A stretch of 64,000 bases of DNA from Verrucomicrobiaceae bacterium UBA1938 (GCA_002336895.1 DDFC01000010.1:521829-585828); one strand, 5' to 3'. Shown: positions 28,766-37,534, numbered from the stretch's first letter. A program made the numbers and translations. Notes: a model not told the origin generated them from the letters alone.

Positions 28766-29557
28766 ATGAAACACCCGCTCCTCTTCCTCCTGCTGGTCGC
28801 CTTTGCCTCCGTCACCGCCCTCGCAGACAGCCCCGAGGCCATCCGCGCAGACTACCAGAAGCAGTCTGCCGCCGCGCTGGTGAAGCTGAACGGCATGCTG
28901 GAGACTGCGACGACGCCGCTCATCGCCAAGCTGGTGGCCGGCGGGGACACGGCGAGTGCTGAAATGCTGACCACACAGCTCAGGTCAAAGCTGGCCGGGG
29001 AGCCGGTGCCGGTGCCGCAGGCCAGCGCCACGCTGCTCTTTGCGCAGTATGATCAGGCGCGCGCCAAGGCGCTGGAGCCCGTGCAGAAGGCCGCCATCTC
29101 CCGTATTGAAGCCATGCTCAAGCCCGGTGCCAGCAGCCCCAAGCTGGTGGTGGTGACGGAGCTGGGAAAAGTGCGGGCGGAGATCGAGGCAGGGAAACCT
29201 GCGGCTGGCGCAGACAGCGCCGTGGCGCAGGGGAAGGGCGAGGGAGGGGCGGCGAAGAGCGCCAGCCCATCGTCCTATCTCGAAATGCAGAAAATACCCA
29301 GGGTGTGGGGATACTACCTGTCGAACAAATACGATGTGCGGCATGGAACGCTGCGGCTGAATGACGATGGATCGCTGGTCATCGAAGCTGGCAACCCAGT
29401 GACTGGAACCTGGGCTAAAACCGCCAATCTCAACGTCCTCTCTGTGTACCTGAAAAATGCCACGCTTGTGGAGGAGAACTCTGAGATCATCCTCGTGAAT
29501 GGTGCGGAGGCCACCATGAAAAGATTGTCCGGCATGAAATACCTCAAGGCAGACTAG
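28766..29557 (+). CDS. Secreted paralogue 4 of the DSPEAILKDY family
   Basis: 263 residues. Signal MKHPLLFLLLVAFASVTALA; helical half about 20-155; an Ala/Gly-rich linker (about 155-180) is longer than in other copies. The beta-rich half has IPRVWGYYLSNKYD, LRLNDDGSLVIEAG, GTWAKTANLNVLSVYL, and ends GMKYLKAD. The C-terminal GTW...NVLxVxL pattern is shared with paralogues 5, 6 and 8, so the tail is one divergent domain family rather than unrelated domains. Confidence 0.87.
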   Translation: MKHPLLFLLLVAFASVTALADSPEAIRADYQKQSAAALVKLNGMLETATTPLIAKLVAGGDTASAEMLTTQLRSKLAGEPVPVPQASATLLFAQYDQARAKALEPVQKAAISRIEAMLKPGASSPKLVVVTELGKVRAEIEAGKPAAGADSAVAQGKGEGGAAKSASPSSYLEMQKIPRVWGYYLSNKYDVRHGTLRLNDDGSLVIEAGNPVTGTWAKTANLNVLSVYLKNATLVEENSEIILVNGAEATMKRLSGMKYLKAD

Positions 29558-29709
29558 AGCTCTGCGCGGCTGGAGGCTTCTGTGCAAAGGGGCGGCTGGT
29601 TGGGCGTCAGGCCGCGACTGGATCGTTGGTTGCCGGGCTGTCTTAAGTTTCAAATCACCTTGCAGGCATCTCCTTACGGGTATCTACGTATCAGCTCACT
29701 CTCGTGCTC

Positions 29710-30786
29710 ATGAAACATCTGCTTCTCTCCCTCCTGCTGGTCGCCTTTGCCTCCACCTGCGCCCTCGCAGACAGCCCCGAGGCCATCCTCAAAGACTACC
29801 AGAAGCAGTCCGCCGCTGCGCTGGTGAAGCTCAACGGCACCCTGGAGCAGTCCGCCACACCGCTGATCGCCACGCTCATCAAGGCCGGAGACACCGCCGG
29901 GGCGGAGGAGCTCACCGCACAGCTCAAGGCCAAGCTGGCAGGCGAGCCCGTGCCCACGCCGCAGGCCAGCGCGGTGCTGCTCTTTGCGCAGTATGACCAG
30001 GCGCGTGCCAAGGCGCTGGAGCCCGCGCAAAAGGCCGCAGTGGCACGCATCGACACCCTTCTCTCCGGCAAGGAAGGCAAGAATCTGCAGGTGGTGACGG
30101 AACTGGGCAAGGCGCGTGCGCAGATCACGGCGGGGCAGGGGGGAGCCTCTGCCACACAGCCTCCCATCCTGGAGCACTGGACCTACCATGCCACGGAAAA
30201 GCCGGACGGCTCAGTCGGCCCCGCCCATGGAGAGCTGCGCTTTCATGGGGACGGCACCGTCATCATCAGTGACTTCACCAATCCTAAAATACCGCACACC
30301 GCCGACTGGAAGGCCAACGCCAGGGGGGACAAGGTAACCCTGACCGTGCCCGGCTACGGCGAGTGGAAAATGGAGATCAAAGGCACCAAAGGAACCCTCG
30401 ACAGGCCCGAGACCGCCTCCCCGGACAAAGTGTGGGGGCTGCGCTACCTCAGGGCACAGCCCGTCGTTCTGCCGGATGGCGCGCAACTGCCTGCGCCTGT
30501 TGGCTCGGCTGCTGCCGCCCCCAGCTTCCCCATGCGCTGGAGCTACCACCTCAAGCCCGACAGGCTGGCGGACAATGGCTTCATCGAGATGAAGCCAGAC
30601 GGCACGCTCGTCATGGGCAACGTCAATGAATCCACACCCGGCACCTGGTCTGCCACCAGCAAAACGAATGTGCTCGACGTGGTTTTCGAAACCACCAAGG
30701 GCAGGGAAAATTGCCAGATGCGGATCAATGGCAACGAGGCCGAGCTCGTGCGCCCCATCGGCACCCGCTACCTCAAAGCCCGCTAA
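29710..30786 (+). CDS. Secreted paralogue 5, with two C-terminal beta domains
   Basis: 358 residues, the longest copy. Signal MKHLLLSLLLVAFASTCALA and a helical half nearly identical to paralogue 2. It has two tail domains in tandem: about 155-260 (WTYHATEKPDGS, FHGDGTVIISDF, ending GLRYLRAQ) and about 278-358 (MRWSYHLKPDRL, MKPDGTLVMGNV, GTWSATSKTNVLDVVF, ending GTRYLKAR). The duplicated tail shows that tails behave as independent modules. Function unknown. Confidence 0.88.
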   Translation: MKHLLLSLLLVAFASTCALADSPEAILKDYQKQSAAALVKLNGTLEQSATPLIATLIKAGDTAGAEELTAQLKAKLAGEPVPTPQASAVLLFAQYDQARAKALEPAQKAAVARIDTLLSGKEGKNLQVVTELGKARAQITAGQGGASATQPPILEHWTYHATEKPDGSVGPAHGELRFHGDGTVIISDFTNPKIPHTADWKANARGDKVTLTVPGYGEWKMEIKGTKGTLDRPETASPDKVWGLRYLRAQPVVLPDGAQLPAPVGSAAAAPSFPMRWSYHLKPDRLADNGFIEMKPDGTLVMGNVNESTPGTWSATSKTNVLDVVFETTKGRENCQMRINGNEAELVRPIGTRYLKAR

Positions 30787-30886
30787 GCCGTCAGGTCTGG
30801 AAGAGCATGGCGGGTGCAGACGCCCGGCATTGTGAAAATCATTTCACCTTGCAGGCATCTTCTTACGTGTATCATCGCGCGTGCTC

Positions 30887-31639
30887 ATGAAACATCTGCT
30901 TCTCACTCTCCTGCTGGTCGTCTTTGCCTCCACCTGCGCCCTCGCAGACAGCCCGGCCAAGATCACTGAAGACTACCGCAAGGCCGCAGCGGCGGCGCTG
31001 GTCAGGGTGAACGACACACTGGAAAAAGCCACCGTGCCCCTCATCGCCGCGCTCGTGAAGTCCGGCGACACCGCAGGTGCCGATGAGCTGCGCGATCAGC
31101 TCAAGGCCAAGATCGCCGGAGAATCCGTGGCCAAGCCCCAGGCCAGCGCCGCCGCGCTGTTCAAAAGCTACGACGGCGCCCGCGCCAAAGTCCTGGAGCC
31201 CGCGCAAAAATCCGCCGTGGCCCGCATCGACTCCATGCTCTCCAGCAGCGAAGGCAAAAAGCTCGAGGTGGTCACAGAGCTGAGCAAAGTGCGGGAGGAG
31301 ATCGCGGCCGGGAAGCTGAGCCAGGCAGTGACCTTCTCAAAAGCTGACCTTCGCAGCTTTCTTAAACAGAACAAACTGGCGAAAATATGGGGGTATTATT
31401 ATGATCCGGCTTTCACCAAAAAGTACGGCATGCTGTTCCTCAATGAAGATGGTACACTCGTGCTTAATTCCGGAGGTTCCTTCAAGGGAACGTGGGTTCC
31501 GACCAGTGATCCAACAGTCGTGGCTGTAGAAATCAGCGATGGCGACAAACCCGTGGAAAAGACCGAGATCAGAATCAAGGGCCAAGAAGTCACCATCATG
31601 CGTCCCACAGGTGTGAGGTATCTCAGGCCCGAGGAATGA
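30887..31639 (+). CDS. Secreted paralogue 6 of the DSPEAILKDY family
   Basis: 250 residues. Signal MKHLLLTLLLVVFASTCALA; here the signature is DSPAKITEDYRKAAAAAL. The helical half keeps GDTAGADELRDQLKAKIAGE and AQKSAVARIDSML. The tail begins LAKIWGYYYDPAFTKKYG and has LFLNEDGTLVLNSGGSFKG, TWVPTSDPTVVAVEI and ends GVRYLRPEE. Function unknown. Confidence 0.87.
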   Translation: MKHLLLTLLLVVFASTCALADSPAKITEDYRKAAAAALVRVNDTLEKATVPLIAALVKSGDTAGADELRDQLKAKIAGESVAKPQASAAALFKSYDGARAKVLEPAQKSAVARIDSMLSSSEGKKLEVVTELSKVREEIAAGKLSQAVTFSKADLRSFLKQNKLAKIWGYYYDPAFTKKYGMLFLNEDGTLVLNSGGSFKGTWVPTSDPTVVAVEISDGDKPVEKTEIRIKGQEVTIMRPTGVRYLRPEE

Positions 31640-31948
31640 GGCATGCACAGGCCGTGCAGGGGAGGGCGATCCCAAGGGGGAAGCCCGCATCCAGTGCGTG
31701 CCTCCCGGCGGTGCACAGAGCGGGCTCAAGCATCGGTCAGCTTTCAATAGAGTGAAGTGCACGACTCGCTGCCCAGCAGCTCCGTCGCCTGTCCCCACGC
31801 CCTGCCGCCAGCCCCAGCCATACCCGCAGACATCCACCCATGTCTTTCAGCCAAATTTTTCTCATATGTACAGGTGAACATCATCAATTTCGATTCAGCT
31901 TGCAGGTCTGCGCCTAAGGCTATCTTCCCATCGCCCCAACCACGCGCC
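31640..31948. other. Spacer before secreted paralogue 7
   Basis: No gene is supported. From about 31829 to 31948 the sequence matches 35843-35965 upstream of paralogue 8 (GCAGACATCCACCCATGTCT, then TTTCTCATATG and CTTGCAGGTCTGCGCCTAAG), so this 120-bp upstream region was duplicated along with the gene. Confidence 0.6.
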
Positions 31949-32659
31949 ATGAAACACCCGCTCCTCATCCTCCTGCTCGTCACCCTCACCTCCACCTGCG
32001 CCCTCGCAGACAGCCCCGAGGCCATCCTCAAAGACTACCGCAAGCAGGCCGCCCAGGCGGTGGAGCGCCTCAACCAGTCATTGGAGAAAGCTGCGACGCC
32101 GATCATCACCAAGCTTGTGAAGGATGGAGACACCGCCGGTGCGGAGCTGCTGACCAGCCAGCTCAAAGCCAAGCTCGCCGGAGAGTCCGTGCCATCACCA
32201 CAGGCCAGTGCGACTCAGCTCTTCTCCCTCTATGATGATGCCCGTGCCAAGGCCCTTGCGCCTGTACAGAAATCGAGCATCGCCCGCATTGATAGCCTGC
32301 TCAAGACTGCGGGTGGAGCTAAGCTGGAAATGGTGGCTGAGTTGGGGAAGGTGCGGGCGGAGGTTGAGACTGGAATGGTGTCAACTGTGCCATTAGACTT
32401 TGCAAAAAAGCTCTACAAAACAAAATGGACTTGGGGTTATGACATTAACAGTGGCAACAGCACGCTCACTTTCGGAGCTGGCAAGACTCTGCAGATCAAC
32501 ACAGATGCTACTCATAAGTGGGTGGAAGTAGGACCATTGAAAATCAAATGGGATGATGAAAGCATCATGACCTTTGATGCAGACTTTAAGACATTTCAGG
32601 TTGATATGGCCAAGGGGGGCGTTCGCCGGGGAAAGTTGATTGATTCAGGAAGGAACTAG
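31949..32659 (+). CDS. Secreted paralogue 7 of the DSPEAILKDY family
   Basis: 236 residues. Signal MKHPLLILLLVTLTSTCALA; helical half of the paralogue 3/8 sub-type (LNQSLEKAATPIITKLV, GAELLTSQLKAKLAGES). The tail (about 150-236) begins YKTKWTWGYDINSG and has FGAGKTLQINTDATHKW, and ends KLIDSGRN without the usual RYLRAK. Its stop is 5 bp from the convergent glycosyltransferase gene at 32665-33396. Confidence 0.87.
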   Translation: MKHPLLILLLVTLTSTCALADSPEAILKDYRKQAAQAVERLNQSLEKAATPIITKLVKDGDTAGAELLTSQLKAKLAGESVPSPQASATQLFSLYDDARAKALAPVQKSSIARIDSLLKTAGGAKLEMVAELGKVRAEVETGMVSTVPLDFAKKLYKTKWTWGYDINSGNSTLTFGAGKTLQINTDATHKWVEVGPLKIKWDDESIMTFDADFKTFQVDMAKGGVRRGKLIDSGRN

Positions 32660-32664
32660 AACAA

Positions 32665-33396
32665 TTACGGCAGCCGGTTGGGTGGACGAAGATGCTCTGG
32701 CCGGTCATGAACCACCGGCTGGGCAAATAAGCTCGCCCCCTGTCCAAGAGAAAGGCATGCGAGAACTCCCTCTCCGCCGTCAGCCTTCTTTAGCATCTCG
32801 TCATGATGAGGCGCATGCACATCGATCAAAAGTTTTGCCAGCCGGCGGGTCCTTGCTGTGTAAGGCCAGCCAAGGCACATTACATCGCCTTCGACATGAG
32901 CTAGGTCAGTGACCTTGTGCAGCGTCAGATTCGTCGCTTTGGATTGGTAGCTGTTCCAGAAGTCGCTTTCGTGCAGACGTGCGAAGGTCCAGTTCACAAA
33001 TGCTAGATGGGGTCTCGCTTTTAGAATCTTAAACGCATCGTTAAAGAAGGTTGCGTGCCCGCTCGGTAGCCACAAGGCTGGTGGCATTCCATTACATATC
33101 TGAAAGTCCTCGCTGATTTGCGCCATTATTTCATGCCCATTTTCCAGCGCGTGCGTTATTTGCCCACGCTTAGCCGCGCTTGCCCCTTGGTTTTTGTTGA
33201 TCACATGCTCTAAATTCAGAGCGCTCGCCAGGTTGGCATAAAGAGCCAGATGTGGCTCTGTGCTCTGGTTAAACAAATAAACTTGCCATTTCTCCCGATC
33301 CACTCGCTGCAACAGCCCGCTGGCGAGTAGCCTTTCAAGCATCGCCACATGATTGTAACAGGTGATATACAGGGCGTGTTTCATCTCAGTCTTCAT
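32665..33396 (-). CDS. Glycosyltransferase-like protein (GT-A/GT2 type, tentative)
   Basis: 243 residues. The start HALYITCYNHVAMLERLLAS and an early block WQVYLFNQSTEPHLALYANL resemble nucleotide-sugar binding of GT2-type enzymes, and IMAQISEDFQICNG could hold the acidic metal motif (SED). The C terminus has HDEMLKKADGGEGV. No transmembrane segment. It is coupled by an ATGA overlap at 33393-33396 to the glycosyltransferase-like gene upstream. The family call is tentative; the pairing with another glycosyltransferase supports it. Confidence 0.55.
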   Translation of the reverse strand: MKTEMKHALYITCYNHVAMLERLLASGLLQRVDREKWQVYLFNQSTEPHLALYANLASALNLEHVINKNQGASAAKRGQITHALENGHEIMAQISEDFQICNGMPPALWLPSGHATFFNDAFKILKARPHLAFVNWTFARLHESDFWNSYQSKATNLTLHKVTDLAHVEGDVMCLGWPYTARTRRLAKLLIDVHAPHHDEMLKKADGGEGVLACLSLGQGASLFAQPVVHDRPEHLRPPNRLP

Positions 33397-34232
33397 GCTA
33401 GTTGATAGTTTCTCGCCCAGGCCCAGCGCATGGCGTCGTCCTGGTATGTGATGGCAGGGTAGGTCAGAGCTTTGCTCATGTAAGTCAGGTGTGTCAGCTT
33501 GTCCTCATGCCCTGGCTTCTTCGCTCTCACTGGCACGCCCGCCGCATGCAGTCCGATGACCTCGGCGGGGATGAACGGGAAGCAGCCGCCGCTGATCATG
33601 TGCCGGTAAAAGTTGAACACGAACGGCAGCAGGGTCATGGGGGTGCCGAGTGTCTGGCACGCCATGTTCAGGTAGTACTGGTCGCCGAAGTCATCGGGCT
33701 TTCTGGCGGTGCCGTTCATGACTCTCTTGCGCAGCGCGCGTGCCTCCTGAAACACCGCCCTGTGCTCTGGGCGTCGGGTGTCGCAGCAGAAAAAGCCGCT
33801 GTTCCAGTATTTCGCCCTGTCCATGCCTTCGCGCTTGCAGTCAGAGAAGGGAAAGGCGTAGGGCGCAAAGACGCCGGGATCATTGACGGCCAGCCATGAG
33901 GAGCCGTCCCATGAGTCAAGGGGCAGCTTGCGCAGCAGCCAGTAGTCGGAGTCGAAGAACAGAAATTTCTTTCTGTCCATGATCATGTCGAGGTTCAGCT
34001 TTGTCTCAAAGCCCTCTTCATCGCTGCATTCGATCACCCTGACATTGAGCCCGCTGAATTTCTTCATGCGGCGCACGGCCTCCGCTCCCACAGACTGGTA
34101 GGAGGGACTGATGATGGTGACTGCTGTAGTGCGGTCGCTACCCGGGCTGGAATGGCTCAGGCATGGAGGCTGTTTTGAGTCATGCGGTTTGGACTTGGTG
34201 CTCTTGCCGGGGTTTCGTTTGCTAGGTTTCAT
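33393..34232 (-). CDS. Glycosyltransferase-like protein, paralogue of 38290-39102
   Basis: 279 residues from ATG 34232. A longer ORF reading an Ala-rich string upstream is an artefact of the Gly-rich phage gene in another frame. After a Lys/Ser-rich N terminus: TTAVTIISPSYQSVGAEAV, RVIECSDEEGFETKLNLDM, KFLFFDSDYWLLRKLP (DSD, likely DxD metal site), YWNSGFFCCDTRRPEH, DFGDQYYLNMAC and a C-terminal VIGLHAAGVP. The same blocks, in the same order, occur in 38290-39102. GT-A-fold hexosyltransferase with a DxD is likely; substrate unknown. It lies downstream of a scrap of a phage tail gene. Confidence 0.7.
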   Translation of the reverse strand: MKPSKRNPGKSTKSKPHDSKQPPCLSHSSPGSDRTTAVTIISPSYQSVGAEAVRRMKKFSGLNVRVIECSDEEGFETKLNLDMIMDRKKFLFFDSDYWLLRKLPLDSWDGSSWLAVNDPGVFAPYAFPFSDCKREGMDRAKYWNSGFFCCDTRRPEHRAVFQEARALRKRVMNGTARKPDDFGDQYYLNMACQTLGTPMTLLPFVFNFYRHMISGGCFPFIPAEVIGLHAAGVPVRAKKPGHEDKLTHLTYMSKALTYPAITYQDDAMRWAWARNYQLA

Positions 34233-34254
34233 GGGTTGGGTCTTGTCTGTTTCA

Positions 34255-34389
34255 TCAAAGGTAAGTAAATCCGCCTCCATCTCCTCCGCTGCCGCTGCCG
34301 CTGCCTCCGCTGCCGGAGCCATCACCTCCGTCATCGATGATGATGCCGCCGCCGCCGATGCCTCCGCCGCCGCTGGATCCACCGCCTCC
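34255..34389 (-). pseudogene. C-terminal scrap of the Gly-rich phage tail gene
   Basis: The minus strand encodes a GGGGSSGGGGIGGGGIIIDD-type string ending GGDGGGFTYL and TGA, matching the end of the gene at 39125-39481. Homology stops exactly where the 138-bp element begins (34390), so the rest of the gene is missing. The 22-bp spacer to the following glycosyltransferase start is also duplicated from 39103-39124. Confidence 0.75.
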
Positions 34390-34527
34390 GTACTGGGAGC
34401 GCCGATGTCCACATCGGCTCCGGCAAGTGTCCCCACGCCCACATCCCCAAACAGTACTCACACCCACCAAGACGCCCTCTCTGCTGCGGAGCTTCCCGGA
34501 GCCGGTTAAAAATGGTGCTCCCAGTAC
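34390..34527. mobile_element. 138-bp inverted-repeat element (MITE-like), complete copy 1
   Basis: Left end GTACTGGGAGCGCC and right end GGTGCTCCCAGTAC form 14-bp terminal inverted repeats with one mismatch. Just inside the left end lies CCGATGTCCACATCGG, a second palindrome. No ORF. The same length and ends are found at 35677-35814, and partial copies at 22117-22175 and 25866-25925. No transposase is present in the window, so it would be mobilised in trans; target duplications are not clear. Confidence 0.65.
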
Positions 34528-34688
34528 AGGCTGACGCCGCGCATGCAGCTTGCTCACACATTGTTTGATGCACGGCATTAACCGAGCGCCATTCAAGCCT
34601 GTCATAAAGTGAGAAATGCCAGGAACAATGCACGCATTCACAGAAACAAATTGTGCCGCCTTCGTGGTGATGGTATGTTATACCAGCC

Positions 34689-35372
34689 ATGAATTCAGAA
34701 GCCATTACCGAACATCTGATTGGGGCGGTTCAAAGCAGCGTCATGTCTGAAACACCGTTTTGTCATCGGATGTTGCATTGTCTGTTTACAGATGAGATTT
34801 ATGAAAAAATGCAGATGCTCCTGCCGCCAGATGCTGCCTATCATGAACTCCGGCATCCAGACGCCATCCAACCTGATGGAAGTTGCGCACGACTGGAGTT
34901 TTGCTTCAGCCAACGCGAACTGGATCAGTTGAATCGCGAACAAAAAGGGTTTTGGGAGACAGTGGGCAAGGCGCTGCGCTCGCCCAGACTGGCTCAGGCG
35001 TTTCGTGAAGCCTTGCGTCCGGGGTTGGAGCGGAGATTCAAGGAGCGGTGGCGTGAGGTTGAGGTCGAGCCCATGCCACGGCTCGTTCGTGATCTGTGCG
35101 GGTACAAAATCCGCATTCACCCGGATATCTCACAAAAGGCCATAACCGTTCAGTTTTATCTGCCGCCGGATGATTCACAGCGGCATTTAGGCACTTCCTT
35201 TTACAGCCGCGAAACTGGAAAAGGATTCACCAAAGTCAAGCAGATGAGCTTTCTGCCCAACACTGGATATGCCTTTGCGGTAGGGGACAATTCCTGGCAC
35301 GGTGTGGATCAGGTGTCCGGTGGAGACGGCATTCGCAATTCGCTGATGATTATTTATTACCTGAAGCAATAA
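34689..35372 (+). CDS. Fe(II)/2-oxoglutarate-dependent oxygenase-like protein
   Basis: 227 residues. The C-terminal half shows a double-stranded beta-helix pattern: YKIRIHPDISQKAITVQFYL (His144-x-Asp146), SFLPNTGYAFAVGDNSWHGVDQV (His204), and IRNSLMIIYY with Arg216 as the probable 2-oxoglutarate-binding residue. Spacing of HxD to distal His (about 60 residues) is normal. These enzymes hydroxylate small molecules, sugars or proteins. The gene is the only plus-strand one among the sugar-transfer genes here. A role in modifying the same surface glycan or glycopeptide is speculation. Confidence 0.75.
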   Translation: MNSEAITEHLIGAVQSSVMSETPFCHRMLHCLFTDEIYEKMQMLLPPDAAYHELRHPDAIQPDGSCARLEFCFSQRELDQLNREQKGFWETVGKALRSPRLAQAFREALRPGLERRFKERWREVEVEPMPRLVRDLCGYKIRIHPDISQKAITVQFYLPPDDSQRHLGTSFYSRETGKGFTKVKQMSFLPNTGYAFAVGDNSWHGVDQVSGGDGIRNSLMIIYYLKQ

Positions 35373-35540
35373 TGCTTCCTCTCTCATGCAGTCTGGTGCA
35401 CCAGATTCAGGCTGTCACCACAACTGGCTCATTCTCCCGCTCTTTCTCCTTCCATTCGGCAGTGTCAGCACCATCTGACTCTGATTCCGCGCCATACGCA
35501 TTCTTCGGGAATCTGGCTATATGTGGAACCGCAGTCTTCA

Positions 35541-35650
35541 TGCGGCATCAGCTACGAAACCATGCGCGAGTACATCAAACCCTCCTACGCCAAGCTCGGC
35601 TCCGCTCCCGCACAGAGGCCGTCATCAAATACCTCGAGCACCAGGGCTAG
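35541..35650 (+). pseudogene. 3' fragment of the response regulator gene
   Basis: About 110 bp closely match the end of 21387-22070, including the stop TAG and the following GGCCGCCTTT. A small deletion after YAKL shifts the frame. The segment was copied together with the adjacent inverted-repeat element. Confidence 0.7.
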
Positions 35651-35676
35651 GCCGCCTTTTCAATCGCGCAGCTCTT

Positions 35677-35814
35677 TACTGGAAACGCCGATGTCCCCAT
35701 CGGGTCAGGCGCGCGTCCTCACGCCGCACATCAGCAGACAGTGCGCTCACCCACCAAGGCGCACCCTCTCCGCTGCGGCTTCCCGGTGCTGGCTAAAAAC
35801 CGGCGCTCCCAGTG
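35677..35814. mobile_element. 138-bp inverted-repeat element (MITE-like), complete copy 2
   Basis: Ends TACTGGAAACGCCG and CGGCGCTCCCAGT correspond to the termini of the copy at 34390-34527, with the same total length. It has diverged in the left arm. Confidence 0.6.
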
Positions 35815-35965
35815 CAGAACTAGAACCTCCTCGCCGCCACCCGCAGACATCCCCCCATGTCTTTCAGCCTATTTTTTCTCATATGCACAGGCGAACATCT
35901 TAAATTTCAATTCAACTTGCAGGTCTGCGCCTAAGGCTATCTTCCTGCCGCTCCAACCACGCGCC

Positions 35966-36673
35966 ATGAAACACCCGCTCCTCATCCTCCTGCTCGTCAC
36001 CCTCACCTCCACCACCGCCCTCGCCGACAGCCCCGAGGCCATCCTCAAAGACTACCGCAAGCAGGCCGCCCAAGCCGTCGAGCGCCTTAACAAGTCCCTG
36101 GAGAAGACCGCGACTCCGATGATCACCAAGCTCGTCGCCAGCGGGGACACCGCCGGGGCGGAGCTCCTTACGAGCCAGATGAAAGCCAAAATCGCTGGCG
36201 AGCCTGTGGCAGCACCTCAAGCCAGCGCAGTGCAGCTTTTCGCTTTGTATGACGACGCCCGCGCCAAAGCCCTCGCACCGGTGCAGAAGTCCAGCATCGC
36301 CCGTATCGACAGCCTGCTCAAGACTGCCGGCGGAGCCAAGCTGGAAACCGTGACGGAGCTGGGGAAGGTGAGAGAAGAGATTGAGGCCGGGAAGGTGTCT
36401 TCGGTAGATTTTAAAATGCCGTTGGTTTGGGATTATTCGCCCAACCAAGAGATGAATGACATCAATGGAGAACTGGTGCTCAACCTCGACGGCACACTTG
36501 TTCTGAAAGCTCGTGCCGGTGTCAATGCAAGCACGCAGGGCAAATGGGAAGCCACGAGCAAGCCAAACGTTCTCAAGGTGTATCTGGACGCCGAAGAATG
36601 TGAAATGCGAATCAAGGGTAAAAATGCAGAGTTGCAGCGCAAAGTCGGTGTTCGATACCTGCGCGCCAAATAG
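35966..36673 (+). CDS. Secreted paralogue 8 of the DSPEAILKDY family (displaced copy)
   Basis: 235 residues. Signal MKHPLLILLLVTLTSTTALA; helical half of the sub-type of paralogues 3 and 7 (LNKSLEKTATPMITKLVAS, LYDDARAKALAPVQKSSIA). The tail begins PLVWDYSPNQEMND and has LNLDGTLVLKARAG, GKWEATSKPNVLKVYLD and ends GVRYLRAK. It is separated from the seven-gene array by 3.3 kb of duplicated and foreign-looking sequence but keeps the same 120-bp upstream region as paralogue 7. Confidence 0.87.
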   Translation: MKHPLLILLLVTLTSTTALADSPEAILKDYRKQAAQAVERLNKSLEKTATPMITKLVASGDTAGAELLTSQMKAKIAGEPVAAPQASAVQLFALYDDARAKALAPVQKSSIARIDSLLKTAGGAKLETVTELGKVREEIEAGKVSSVDFKMPLVWDYSPNQEMNDINGELVLNLDGTLVLKARAGVNASTQGKWEATSKPNVLKVYLDAEECEMRIKGKNAELQRKVGVRYLRAK

Positions 36674-36748
36674 TCTGATTTGCTTCTAGATACTGCATTG
36701 AATCATATAGATCCGTGTTTATTGATGATGCTTCGGCTCTATGCCTTA

Positions 36749-36767
36749 ATGCATTGTATCAATGCAT
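36749..36767. promoter_or_regulatory. Palindrome between convergent genes
   Basis: ATGCATTG-TAT-CAATGCAT is a perfect 8-bp inverted repeat in an AT-rich spacer between paralogue 8 and the convergent 36854-37534 gene. There is no U-run, so it may be a binding site rather than a terminator. Confidence 0.4.
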
Positions 36768-36853
36768 CAGGCTACTGCAGCAAAGGATGAGTCGTGCTTG
36801 ACTGGCTGGTGAAAGAAGAAAGCAGGAATGTGACGAGTACTGTCTTAAGGCTT

Positions 36854-37534
36854 TCAAGCCCAAATGGGCACATCACGTTTGGAGGTATGTTTCAGGCACT
36901 TCACCCACGGCTCATTTGTTGTGCTGACTGTGTAGGTTTCAACCTTGTAGGGCAGCATGTTCATGTGGTCTGCAATGCACATTAAGGCGTGAATGGCCAC
37001 CATGTCGCCACGGCCATCAAGAAATCGTGTGGGAAATTTTTGCCAGTCAATATTCGCCATGACTTTTTGCCATCCATTTATCGCTTCCTGAATCATCTTT
37101 TTGGCGGCTGTTTTATTGCCATCCAAATAGGCCTTGTAAGCCAGTACGGCAGTTATTCGAAGCATGGACAGCACGTTAGGTGGGTGCTTTTTCCAGTTCT
37201 TTTGCACAATTATAGCGGCATCCATGGCTCGTTCGGGCTGATCCCATAGAGTCCACAGGTAAAACTCCGCAGCCGCCTGGGCCGTGATCCAACGAGGTGC
37301 GTCGGGATGTGTCGGCGGAATGCGACCCTCCTGCCATACACGCCTCTGGTATTCCTCAGGAGTTATGTGCCCCTCAGCGGCACGATAGGTTAGCCAGCAC
37401 CAAGCGTGGCTGCGATATTCAATGGGTGTCCCTTTGTCCTCATCAAATAAACTCCAGGCTGTTCTCCATTTATCATCCATGCTGGCAGCGACTCCCGGCA
37501 TGAGTATGCAGGACTTTTCGAAATAGGTTTTCAT
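36854..37534 (-). CDS. Hypothetical cytoplasmic protein, last gene of the phage-linked cargo operon
   Basis: 226 residues from MKTYFEKSCILMPGVAA; an upstream GTG at 37600 would overlap the methyltransferase gene and is less likely. Helical and Trp-rich: DDKWRTAWSLFDEDKG, HAWCWLTYRAAEG, WITAQAAAEFYLWTLWDQPERAM, then a KKMIQEAINGWQKVMANIDW segment. Family unknown to me. Its N terminus is homologous to the 39-residue ORF at 38174-38293 (DKWRAAWTLLDEDP), which seems a truncated paralogue. Confidence 0.65.
   Translation of the reverse strand: MKTYFEKSCILMPGVAASMDDKWRTAWSLFDEDKGTPIEYRSHAWCWLTYRAAEGHITPEEYQRRVWQEGRIPPTHPDAPRWITAQAAAEFYLWTLWDQPERAMDAAIIVQKNWKKHPPNVLSMLRITAVLAYKAYLDGNKTAAKKMIQEAINGWQKVMANIDWQKFPTRFLDGRGDMVAIHALMCIADHMNMLPYKVETYTVSTTNEPWVKCLKHTSKRDVPIWA

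Larger units (their letters stand above)
35373..35965. other. Gene-free stretch made of duplicated pieces
   Basis: From about 35541 to 35655 it carries a copy of the 3' end of the NarL-type regulator gene (ISYETMREYIKPSYAKL and RSRTEAVIKYLEHQG read in two frames, so it is broken), then the complete 138-bp element at 35677-35814, and from 35843 the upstream region of paralogue 8. 35373-35540 shows nothing recognisable. Confidence 0.65.

Noticed and set aside
33393..34442. Longer start for the glycosyltransferase with an Ala/Glu-rich N terminus
   Set aside because: The extra residues are the Gly-rich tail gene read in another frame and run into the inverted-repeat element; the same applies to 38290-39270.
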